Shown piece after piece: positions 1-5,235 of a stretch of DNA of 5,235 bases. Below the pieces are notes generated by a model. The model was given only the letters and a program-made list of their open reading frames with translations. It did not search any database and had not been told where the DNA came from. The number at the start of each line of letters is the position of its first letter. Within the stretch, counting starts at the first letter, position 1. The stretch spans positions 1 through 5,235 of the forward strand of contig CAKSAI010000240.1 in the NCBI GenBank assembly GCA_934434905.1, written 5' to 3'. This DNA comes from an uncultured Lachnospiraceae bacterium (GTDB taxonomy: Bacteria; Bacillota; Clostridia; Lachnospirales; Lachnospiraceae). A program made the position numbers and the translations under genes.

Positions 1-1743
1 CATGGAATCTACTACCGTACCGCCTTCTCTCTTACTTCTTAACGCCGCACTGTACACGGCATCCAACAACTCCAGACGAAGATTGTAATAATATTGAAAA
101 TTCTTCAAGCCTCTTTCACCGTTCGCCCACGGATGATGCTTCCCATGCCATGAATGATCGCGCATAAGCGGTGAAAATGTGCCAAACTGCACCCAGCGGA
201 TATAAAGCTCCTCAAAATCCGGTCCTTCCTGGGTCATGTAGCTGCGGAGCGAGAATCCGCCGATATCACTGCCCCAGACAGAGATACCGGAAGCTGCTGC
301 CGAAAGCATTTCATATACCGAACGTTTCAGCCCCAAAAAGGTAGAGTAACTGTCACCGCCAAAAGCGGCTGTGTAGTGCTGGCTCCCGGCGCAGCCTGCG
401 CGCTGGAAGAGCACAAAATCGTCTCCCAGTCTCTCATAAAACGCTTCGTTCATCCGTCTTCCATACCAATACGCATATTCATTGTGCATGGCAAGACCCG
501 TCCTGCCATTACTGCAAACGGAATCCTGGGGAAGGGAATCGGCAAAATCCACCATTTCTCCACACACACCCAGATTCCAGAGATTTTCAAACTTATCATT
601 TATCACGTCTTTTGAAGCCGGATCCGTAAAGTCGATATAATAATGCTTCATAACCTCTTTGGGATTGCTTGCTTTCTTCACGCGGTAATCCTTGTAAGTA
701 AGCTTTGTCTCTCCAAATGGCGGAAGTACGGAATTCGTCCACATGAACGTGCGGATACCGCGCGCTCTCAGACCTCCCAGGGTTTCCTCCGTCGGGTCTG
801 TCTCAAGATATGCCTGATGAATCTTCACGCCATACTTCTCGTATGTGTCCAGCACCTTCGTCAGATTCTCCAGGGCATGGCCGGAATCCGGTTTGTTCCA
901 GAGCGGCCATCCGCCTCCGAGCCAGTAATCAAAGGCCCACTTTGGCGGAACAAACGGTGTTCCTGTCAAAGCGTGATACTGCTTCAGATTCTCTGCTGCC
1001 GTTCCCGTCCAGATATAAACATCAAACTGCGTACCGTAGATTTCTGCCCGGATCTGATTCGGTTTGCTGTACCCAATATCAAATTCCATCGGCAGATACG
1101 TATTGAAAAACATACTGTAGTTCTTCGTGGAATGCATCAACGGAATATTCTTGTATGCCTGTGTTTTGTCGCAATACTCATCGCACAGCTCCGAATACCC
1201 GTTTCCGGTAACAAGCACATCCACATTCCACATCAGAAGGCGGCTGCGGTACTGGCGAAGAGCGTTAAAGCGTTCTCCGAAACCGAAAAATTCTTCCTGT
1301 TGCTCAATCGGCAGAAAGAAACGATACATCGCCGGTTCTTCATCAATATTCACGCCGATCTTAAAGTCCGAATAATCCCATCTTCCGCAACCGCTGCGAA
1401 ACGCCGTCTTTAACTCCCGATTCCGGTCATAGATCTCTATCGCCCACGTGGCAGGAGTGGAAATGAATACAACCGATGTGCCGTTTCCTGTCATACGGAA
1501 GCTGGTTTCGTCTATCTGTTCATATAGAATATCACAGAGACCGGAAGGGGCAAAAGCGCCTTCTCTGCCATTGTGTATCCTAACTCCGCCGTCTGTCGGG
1601 AAAGTAATATACATCGTGACCGTTTTCCTGGTGCAAAACATAAAGCGAAACCGTTTTTTCCCTTTGTCCACGGTCAGCACCGAAGAAGGATTTTCAAATG
1701 CTACATTCGGTCTATATGGCATTTCATCTACAAGAATACCCAT
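1..1743 (-). CDS. Glycoside hydrolase family 31 (TIM-barrel alpha-glycosidase), 3' end cut by window
   Basis: The first 581 residues read without a stop to base 1, so the C-terminus is missing. GH31 enzymes are retaining hydrolases of alpha-linked sugars and usually have about 650 to 800 residues. Visible layout: an N-terminal beta-sandwich (about residues 1-260, including F-G-F-G-E-R-F-N at 153-160), then the barrel beginning at P-P-K-W (266-269). Family motifs are the nucleophile Asp399 in M-V-D-F-A-D, R-A-G at 448-450, acid/base Asp464 in F-G-G-D-S-Y, G-S-D-I-G-G-F at 491-497, R-W at 516-517 and R-D-H at 528-530. The roles of Asp399 and Asp464 are assigned by family alignment. The N-terminus (M-G-I-L-V-D-E-M) is not a signal peptide, so the enzyme is probably cytoplasmic. 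The start at 1743 is chosen because AAGGAG lies 9 nt upstream; the next Met (codon 8) has no such site. The nucleophile region resembles sulfoquinovosidase YihQ (A-D-F-G-E-Y-L-P), but the Gln/Arg/Trp sulfonate-binding set of that enzyme is not seen. Substrate is unknown. The gene follows the surface-protein gene by 3 bp. Confidence 0.93.
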   Translation of the reverse strand, partial: MGILVDEMPYRPNVAFENPSSVLTVDKGKKRFRFMFCTRKTVTMYITFPTDGGVRIHNGREGAFAPSGLCDILYEQIDETSFRMTGNGTSVVFISTPATWAIEIYDRNRELKTAFRSGCGRWDYSDFKIGVNIDEEPAMYRFFLPIEQQEEFFGFGERFNALRQYRSRLLMWNVDVLVTGNGYSELCDEYCDKTQAYKNIPLMHSTKNYSMFFNTYLPMEFDIGYSKPNQIRAEIYGTQFDVYIWTGTAAENLKQYHALTGTPFVPPKWAFDYWLGGGWPLWNKPDSGHALENLTKVLDTYEKYGVKIHQAYLETDPTEETLGGLRARGIRTFMWTNSVLPPFGETKLTYKDYRVKKASNPKEVMKHYYIDFTDPASKDVINDKFENLWNLGVCGEMVDFADSLPQDSVCSNGRTGLAMHNEYAYWYGRRMNEAFYERLGDDFVLFQRAGCAGSQHYTAAFGGDSYSTFLGLKRSVYEMLSAAASGISVWGSDIGGFSLRSYMTQEGPDFEELYIRWVQFGTFSPLMRDHSWHGKHHPWANGERGLKNFQYYYNLRLELLDAVYSAALRSKREGGTVVDSM

Positions 1744-1746
1744 ACC

Positions 1747-2031
1747 CTAGTTCTCCTTATGCTCCTTATTCTCCTTATTCTTTCTTCTTGCCACCAGAAT
1801 CATCACTGCGCCCAGCACTGCCGCCAGCAGAATCACTCCTCCGCCTATGATATAAGCTTCCACCGGAATACTCCATGCCGCCTCCGTCTGCTTGTCATCA
1901 TCCGTCCGATATCCCTCCGGTTTGATGCTTTCGGGAATCTTCAATTCGGTGTCTGCCGTCTCATCAACAGCCACACCCAATGTTCCATTCGCAGCAACCT
2001 GCTGTTCTGCCACTTCCGGCTCTCCCTGTTC
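1747..2031 (-). other. Acidic stalk, transmembrane helix and basic cytoplasmic tail
   Basis: After module 4, residues 1069-1126 are rich in Glu, Asp, Ala and Thr and look like an extended stalk. A hydrophobic run of about 22 residues (A-Y-I-I-G-G-G-V-I-L-L to M-I-L-V-A, 1857-1792) follows, then A-R-R-K-N-K-E-N-K-E-H-K-E-N. Positive charges just after the helix put the C-terminus inside and the modules outside. There is no LPXTG before the helix, so anchoring is by the helix itself rather than by a standard sortase. Confidence 0.85.
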
Positions 2032-5000
2032 ATTCAGTCTGGTAATCTTCAGATTGTCGAAGGAACCCTTCTTGCAGGTCGTAGCCAGCGAAATATAGCC
2101 GCCGTCATAATTTGTCAGCGTACATACATACGGCTCCTCATAGTCATCTACCCACAGCATCGCCTGATCGCCGACCACGCGAACCTTCATGGTATGTTTC
2201 TTTCCCTGATTGCCCCCGTATAACACCGTATCATAATAATCCTTCAATCGAATTCCCGTTTCGCGTGCACTGTTGATCTTTTCTTTGTCGTTGGTGTCGA
2301 AATTCGCATTCCGCAGATTACCGATAAAGTTTCTGACACCTTCCATCTCTACATATGCCGCAACCGGATTCGATTCCGCATAGATATCATTCAGATCGAT
2401 ATAAGAACCAACCTTTTCCGATCCGAACAATACCATCAGCCGCTGCCACTGCTGGGTGTATTCCACTTCCAGCTCGAAGTTCACATATGCTTCTCTGTTA
2501 TACGTCAGGATCGCGATCTCCTTATACGTATCACCATTGACTGCCCGATAAGCGTCACGTGTCAGTTTTCCGGATGAGGATACATACCAGTTCGGCACAT
2601 TCTCCGTAACAGCCCCCGATTCCTTGTCCTTAATATAAGTTGCCGTGAAATCTGCCAGATCATCCTGGGTATCGAAGCTCCAATACTTCACGCCCTTTTC
2701 AGCAGACGGAAGGGTCTCCACCACGCGTATCCGAATCCTGGCTCCTGCATGGGTCGTTTTGTCAACCAATGCCGTAAACTCGTATATTCCGGCTGTATCT
2801 GCCTGATAATTTAAGGATTTCCAATCCACGCCTGTCTGCTTCGTCTGTCCGTTTTTCATCGTCACCGTCAGACTGGAGGGAAGGTTTAACGCACTCTCCT
2901 GTGTTCCAACAGCTACGGTAATATCTCTGGGCGTTTCCACCGATACCACACGGTCGTCTGCAAGTCCTGACAGATCTGTGATCTTCAGATTATCAAATCC
3001 TGCCCCTCTTCCGGTCGCTGCCAGAGAGATATAGCCGCCCTCATAATCTGTCAATTCATAATCCGCGATCATGCCACAGTCGTCCAGCCAGATATAGCAG
3101 TGTCCACTGATAACCGCCACTGTCATTGTGTGCCAGCTTCCGACATTGGAAGACCACTTTCCCGCAACATGATATCCCTCCAGCTTAACGAGGGTTCTCG
3201 CCATCGGTCGCATCTCTGAATTATAGGTCGCAAGATTACCCAGCGCTACAAGCCCGCCTCCGGCTCCCAGATCATTCTCAGGATAGAGCAGGATCCCCTG
3301 CCCGAACTGTGAGGTATTCGGGGCTCTTAAGGCAAACTTCCCTTGCTGGGTGCCGAACATGAACATCAGCCTCTTGGGCGTCTTCTGATAATCATAGGTA
3401 GCAACAAAATCGGTCAGCTTTTTATTATATTCCAATACCGATACCATCGTCGAATCATCATATTCAAAGGTTCCCATATTCTTCGATGACGGTGCGGTCA
3501 GCGCCCGGTTGCTTTCCAGATGCCCGTTATTGAGCGTCCACTGCTCCTCAAAGTCGCGCTTCTCCATAGCGCCCTCTGCATTGCCCTTGGTGTGGGCCAG
3601 ATAATAGGTTGTAAATGCGCTGTCGTCAAATTTGGCCGTATTAAAATCTGCGGTAAATGTATCACCGGAAACAGATGTTCCGCCTCCTGTCGGAAGCGCA
3701 GTAGATACGTTGTCTGTAATGGTAAAATTCTTAAACCCGTGCCAACTGTTTGCATGGGAGAACAGGGAGATGTAACCGCCTGTATAATTACTACCCAGCT
3801 TCACATAGAGAACAGGGTCCGTTCCACCGTCCACGAACGCATATAACCGCTTGTCTTTTACTATGATCTTTACCGTATGCAGGGTTCCCTCATACGGAAC
3901 GGTATTACCGGCAGCATCCATAAATCCTTCCGGCGCATTCACCGTATTACGAAGCGATAATGTATCTGTACTTGTCACATTGTTCAGGTGCCCCTTAATA
4001 TTGGAATAACCCTCTGCTTCCAGATAGAAAATCGCGCCCTTTTCCGCAACCAGTTTGTCATTCTGCCATTCCAGAGGATAAACGCCCAGATCTCCGCCGA
4101 TCACAACGCCCATACGCCGTGCCGTCTGCTGATAGGTGTATGTTAATTCAAAATCCGTATACTGCTGTTTCGTATACGTGAGAACATCCACATCCTTTGT
4201 CTCAGCATATTTCCATGTAATACTTTTATCATAAGTTGTTGTCCGGGTCAAGATTCCGCCGTCATTCAGATACCATCTGTCTTTCAGATCAACCTTATCC
4301 ATTTTGCCCGTCACCGTGGCATCGGCCAGATGATACGCAGCAAAATCCTTCTCTACCTCCTGCAGCGTCTCATAACCGAAATTCTCCGGCGTCTGGTTCT
4401 TATCTGTTCCAAGCTCGGCACCCTCTTCCAGCTCTCTGACCGTCAGCGAGAGAAACGCTCCCTTTGCTCCTGCCTTGGCATTCGTCACCAGGGAGATATA
4501 TCCGCCCTCATAATCCGCCAGACGAACCGTTACTCTGGATGTCTCATTATTGTCAATGACCATCGTCATATAACCGTCCACCACACGGACCATCATGGTA
4601 TGAATGCTCTGCTTGTTTAATGTGCCATCCAGATCATTATTATTCCACCAGAAGGAATCCAGACGGGCATCTCCTCTGTCTCTGTGCAACGCTTCCGACG
4701 CATCGGTATAGGAAGATGTATACAGGGAACCGCGGACATTTCGATACCCCTCCGCTTCCGTGTAGGCAAAAACGCCGCCATTTCCTTCCAGCCGACTTCC
4801 CTTCTGCGTATAGGCAAACTCGCCTTTCTCCGTTCCGAACATCACGCCATATCTCTGCATTCTGTTCTGCTCATACTTCAGTACCAGCTCAAAGTTCGTA
4901 TACTGCTTCTTGGTTAAGGTAAGCAGCGAAAACTCTGTCCTGTCATTGCTTCCTGCCGCCGGACGGCTGCTCAGAAGCTTGCCACCCTTTAACACAAAGA

Positions 5001-5235
5001 GTTCGGCGATATCCCCTGCCTCGGTGGGCTGGTTCTCTGCGGAATCCAGCGTATACGTGGCAAAGTCATCTTTTAATTCATCCAGGGAGGAGATCGTATT
5101 AAAGCTCTGCTTATAGACACCTTCTATCGCTGTGGCACCCTGGATTTCCTCTGCTGAAAACGCGCCGAAGCCGCCATCATTGTTTCCATTCGAATACAAG
5201 GACACGAAACCGCCCTGATAATTTTCCGTTACCTG
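1747..5235 (-). CDS. Membrane-anchored surface protein with tandem concanavalin A-like modules and a Big_4 domain, 5' end cut by window
   Basis: This is the C-terminal 1162 residues of a larger protein, ending in TAG at 1749-1747; the frame stays open to the window edge. A GTG at 5205-5203 could be taken as a start but lies inside a conserved repeat motif (Q-G-G-F-V-S-L), so the gene begins upstream. Order, counting from the first codon in the window: end of module 0 (1-33), module 1 (43-270), module 2 (287-510), Gly/Ser/Thr-rich linker, module 3 (528-757), Ig-like Big_4 domain (760-840), module 4 (848-1068), acidic stalk (1069-1126), transmembrane helix (about 1127-1148), basic tail R-R-K-N-K-E. 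The modules share a D-F-E-L strand, an invariant Arg before M-x-x-F-G, H-T-M before a beta strand, an Asp turn and G-G-Y-I-S-L. This suggests the LamG/DUF1080/CBM66 jelly-roll fold, used for sugar binding. No catalytic motif is recognised here. The protein probably sits outside the cell, held by the helix; no LPXTG sortase signal is present. Carbohydrate capture is inferred from the fold and from the adjoining GH31 gene. An adhesin is the main alternative. Confidence 0.88.
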   Translation of the reverse strand, partial: QVTENYQGGFVSLYSNGNNDGGFGAFSAEEIQGATAIEGVYKQSFNTISSLDELKDDFATYTLDSAENQPTEAGDIAELFVLKGGKLLSSRPAAGSNDRTEFSLLTLTKKQYTNFELVLKYEQNRMQRYGVMFGTEKGEFAYTQKGSRLEGNGGVFAYTEAEGYRNVRGSLYTSSYTDASEALHRDRGDARLDSFWWNNNDLDGTLNKQSIHTMMVRVVDGYMTMVIDNNETSRVTVRLADYEGGYISLVTNAKAGAKGAFLSLTVRELEEGAELGTDKNQTPENFGYETLQEVEKDFAAYHLADATVTGKMDKVDLKDRWYLNDGGILTRTTTYDKSITWKYAETKDVDVLTYTKQQYTDFELTYTYQQTARRMGVVIGGDLGVYPLEWQNDKLVAEKGAIFYLEAEGYSNIKGHLNNVTSTDTLSLRNTVNAPEGFMDAAGNTVPYEGTLHTVKIIVKDKRLYAFVDGGTDPVLYVKLGSNYTGGYISLFSHANSWHGFKNFTITDNVSTALPTGGGTSVSGDTFTADFNTAKFDDSAFTTYYLAHTKGNAEGAMEKRDFEEQWTLNNGHLESNRALTAPSSKNMGTFEYDDSTMVSVLEYNKKLTDFVATYDYQKTPKRLMFMFGTQQGKFALRAPNTSQFGQGILLYPENDLGAGGGLVALGNLATYNSEMRPMARTLVKLEGYHVAGKWSSNVGSWHTMTVAVISGHCYIWLDDCGMIADYELTDYEGGYISLAATGRGAGFDNLKITDLSGLADDRVVSVETPRDITVAVGTQESALNLPSSLTVTMKNGQTKQTGVDWKSLNYQADTAGIYEFTALVDKTTHAGARIRIRVVETLPSAEKGVKYWSFDTQDDLADFTATYIKDKESGAVTENVPNWYVSSSGKLTRDAYRAVNGDTYKEIAILTYNREAYVNFELEVEYTQQWQRLMVLFGSEKVGSYIDLNDIYAESNPVAAYVEMEGVRNFIGNLRNANFDTNDKEKINSARETGIRLKDYYDTVLYGGNQGKKHTMKVRVVGDQAMLWVDDYEEPYVCTLTNYDGGYISLATTCKKGSFDNLKITRLNEQGEPEVAEQQVAANGTLGVAVDETADTELKIPESIKPEGYRTDDDKQTEAAWSIPVEAYIIGGGVILLAAVLGAVMILVARRKNKENKEHKEN
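1753..1776 (-). promoter_or_regulatory. Triple AAGGAG ribosome binding site array for the GH31 gene, inside the upstream CDS
   Basis: AAGGAG occurs three times at an exact 9-nt step (1776-1771, 1767-1762 and 1758-1753, read on the minus strand), within the codons for the K-E-N-K-E-H-K-E tail. The nearest copy ends 9 nt before the GH31 ATG at 1743-1741 and spans the TAG stop with it. This position decides the GH31 start and implies coupled translation. The two outer copies lie 18 and 27 nt away, too far for ordinary initiation. Confidence 0.8.
2032..2694 (-). repeat. Module 4: last concanavalin A-like repeat
   Basis: About 221 residues. It begins Y-W-S-F-D-T-Q-D-D-L and continues with W-Y-V-S-S-S-G-K-L, Y-V-N-F-E-L-E-V-E-Y, Q-R-L-M-V-L-F-G, Y-V-E-M-E-G-V-R-N, G-N-L, K-H-T-M-K-V, W-V-D-D-Y, N-Y-D-G-G-Y-I-S-L and F-D-N-L-K-I-T. 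Cysteines at residues 1038 and 1054 flank the G-G-Y-I-S-L strand and could pair. The opening F-D-T-x-D-D-L-x-D-F is the clearest module start in the protein. Confidence 0.72.
2716..2958 (-). other. Bacterial Ig-like domain (Big_4 type) between modules 3 and 4
   Basis: Residues 760-840 show the Big_4 pattern: V-V-S-V-E-T-P-R-D-I-T-V-A-V-G-T, then L-N-L-P-S-S-L-T-V-T, a V-D-W strand, G-I-Y-E-F-T-A-L-V-D, and a final I-R-I-R-V-V-E strand. Domains of this kind in Firmicute surface enzymes usually serve as spacers or sugar-binding accessories. It is the only copy in the window and accounts for the wider gap between the last two modules. Confidence 0.78.
2965..3654 (-). repeat. Module 3: concanavalin A-like repeat, divergent loop
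   Basis: About 230 residues, with F-T-T-Y-Y-L-A, W-T-L-N-N-G-H-L, L-T-D-F-V-A-T-Y, K-R-L-M-F-M-F-G, W-H-T-M-T-V, W-L-D-D-C, D-Y-E-G-G-Y-I-S-L and F-D-N-L-K-I-T. The E-x-E-G-x-x-N loop found in modules 1, 2 and 4 is replaced by a Gly-rich segment (Y-P-E-N-D-L-G-A-G-G-G). Two cysteines at residues 713 and 719 flank the Trp-Leu-Asp-Asp turn. Its binding site may therefore differ from the other copies. Confidence 0.7.
3706..4377 (-). repeat. Module 2: concanavalin A-like repeat
   Basis: About 224 residues, without cysteine. The conserved positions are F-A-A-Y-H-L-A, W-Y-L-N-D-G-G-I-L, Y-T-D-F-E-L, R-R-M-G-V-V-I-G, Y-L-E-A-E-G-Y-S-N, G-H-L, L-H-T-V-K-I, F-V-D-G-G, N-Y-T-G-G-Y-I-S-L and F-K-N-F-T-I-T. 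In its first third it is closest to module 3 (F-x-x-Y-x-L-A, M-x-K-x-D, W-x-L-N-x-G), which suggests that modules 2 and 3 arose by a more recent duplication. Confidence 0.7.
4426..5109 (-). repeat. Module 1: concanavalin A-like (LamG/DUF1080-type) repeat
   Basis: About 228 residues. It opens with L-D-E-L-K-D-D-F-A-T-Y and a K-G-G-K-L-L-S strand. It continues through Y-T-N-F-E-L, Q-R-Y-G-V-M-F-G, Y-T-E-A-E-G-Y-R-N, I-H-T-M-M-V and V-I-D-N-N, and closes with D-Y-E-G-G-Y-I-S-L and F-L-S-L-T-V. A Trp/Asn-rich loop (F-W-W-N-N-N-D-L-D) is peculiar to this copy and could be a ligand-facing aromatic loop. The fold is inferred from the strand pattern, and the ligand is unknown. Confidence 0.7.
5137..5235 (-). 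repeat. Module 0: C-terminal end of a further concanavalin A-like repeat
   Basis: The first 33 residues in the window carry Y-Q-G-G-F-V-S-L followed by a Gly/Asn-rich turn and F-G-A-F. This matches the last strands of the four complete modules (D-Y-E-G-G-Y-I-S-L, N-Y-T-G-G-Y-I-S-L and so on). Its G-G motif lies 708 bp from that of module 1, which fits the regular spacing of the other copies. The rest of the module lies beyond the window. Confidence 0.8.

Noticed and set aside
643..1413. A 256-codon open frame on the plus strand opposite the GH31 gene
   Set aside because: It lies fully antisense to a frame with clear GH31 motifs, its translation is rich in Arg, His, Cys and Ile without domain pattern, and it has no convincing ribosome binding site. 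It is a shadow of the real gene.
1744..1746. Possible promoter or terminator between the two genes
   Set aside because: The gap is only 3 bp, and I saw no hairpin followed by a T-run on the minus strand around it.
1573..2223. A 216-codon open frame on the plus strand spanning the junction of the two genes
   Set aside because: It is antisense to both real genes. Its Leu/Ile-rich stretch is the reverse complement of the Lys/Glu tail codons, and it resembles no family.
3035..3048. 14-bp exact repeat shared with 4502-4515
   Set aside because: Both copies encode the same conserved D-Y-E-G-G segment of modules 3 and 1, so shared ancestry and codon choice explain it. It is not a recombination or attachment site.
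3683..3688. Perfect AGGAGG on the minus strand inside the surface-protein gene
   Set aside because: No ATG, GTG or TTG start lies at suitable distance downstream in any useful frame. The bases simply encode the Thr-Gly-Gly linker.
3682..3696. L-P-T-G-G, which resembles a sortase signal
   Set aside because: It is in an internal linker with no following hydrophobic segment or C-terminus, and the order is LPTGG rather than LPXTG. It is probably only a flexible linker.
3498..3755. Short minus-strand frame inside the surface-protein gene (also 4617-4817)
   Set aside because: Each is in another frame within repeat modules, with low-information Arg/Pro/Leu-rich translation and no supported start.

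Overview
The window is almost entirely coding and holds two genes. Both lie on the minus strand and both are cut by a window edge. In transcription order they are: (1) the C-terminal 1162 residues of a large modular surface protein (5235 down to 1747), and (2) the first 581 residues of a family 31 glycoside hydrolase (1743 down to 1). Only 3 bases separate the stop codon of the first from the start codon of the second. The hydrolase's ribosome binding site lies inside the last codons of the surface protein, so the two genes are almost certainly co-transcribed and probably translationally coupled. No promoter, terminator, RNA gene, mobile element or CRISPR array was seen, and no gene-free stretch exceeds 3 bp.

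Upstream gene, 5235..1747: the protein is built from a roughly 225-residue beta-rich module. There are four complete copies, and the window opens inside the end of a fifth. Each copy ends in a G-G-[YF]-[IV]-S-L motif followed, 9 to 18 residues on, by a hydrophobic strand (F-[DK]-N-[LF]-x-I-T in copies 2 to 4). The modules look like concanavalin A-like (LamG / DUF1080 / CBM66-type) carbohydrate-binding domains. One bacterial Ig-like domain (Big_4 type) sits between copies 3 and 4. An acidic stalk, one transmembrane helix and a short Lys/Arg-rich tail close the protein, which is therefore probably displayed on the outer face of the membrane. Its signal peptide and any catalytic domain lie outside the window.

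Downstream gene, 1743..1: it has the GH31 barrel motifs (nucleophile Asp399, acid/base Asp464, the G-S-D-I-G-G-F strand, R-W and R-D-H). It has no signal peptide, so it is probably cytoplasmic. The barrel loop that normally carries part of the substrate-binding residues is unusually short, so its sugar specificity cannot be read from known subfamilies.

Organism (inference): GC content is about half by eye, the Shine-Dalgarno sites are strong AAGGAG, the surface protein is multi-modular with a C-terminal membrane anchor, and it sits in an operon with a glycosidase. This fits an intestinal Firmicute, most likely a Lachnospiraceae-type Clostridia. The likely role is a glycan-use locus: surface modules hold a polysaccharide or host glycan, and the intracellular GH31 enzyme cleaves an imported alpha-linked fragment. 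The actual glycan is not identifiable from this window.
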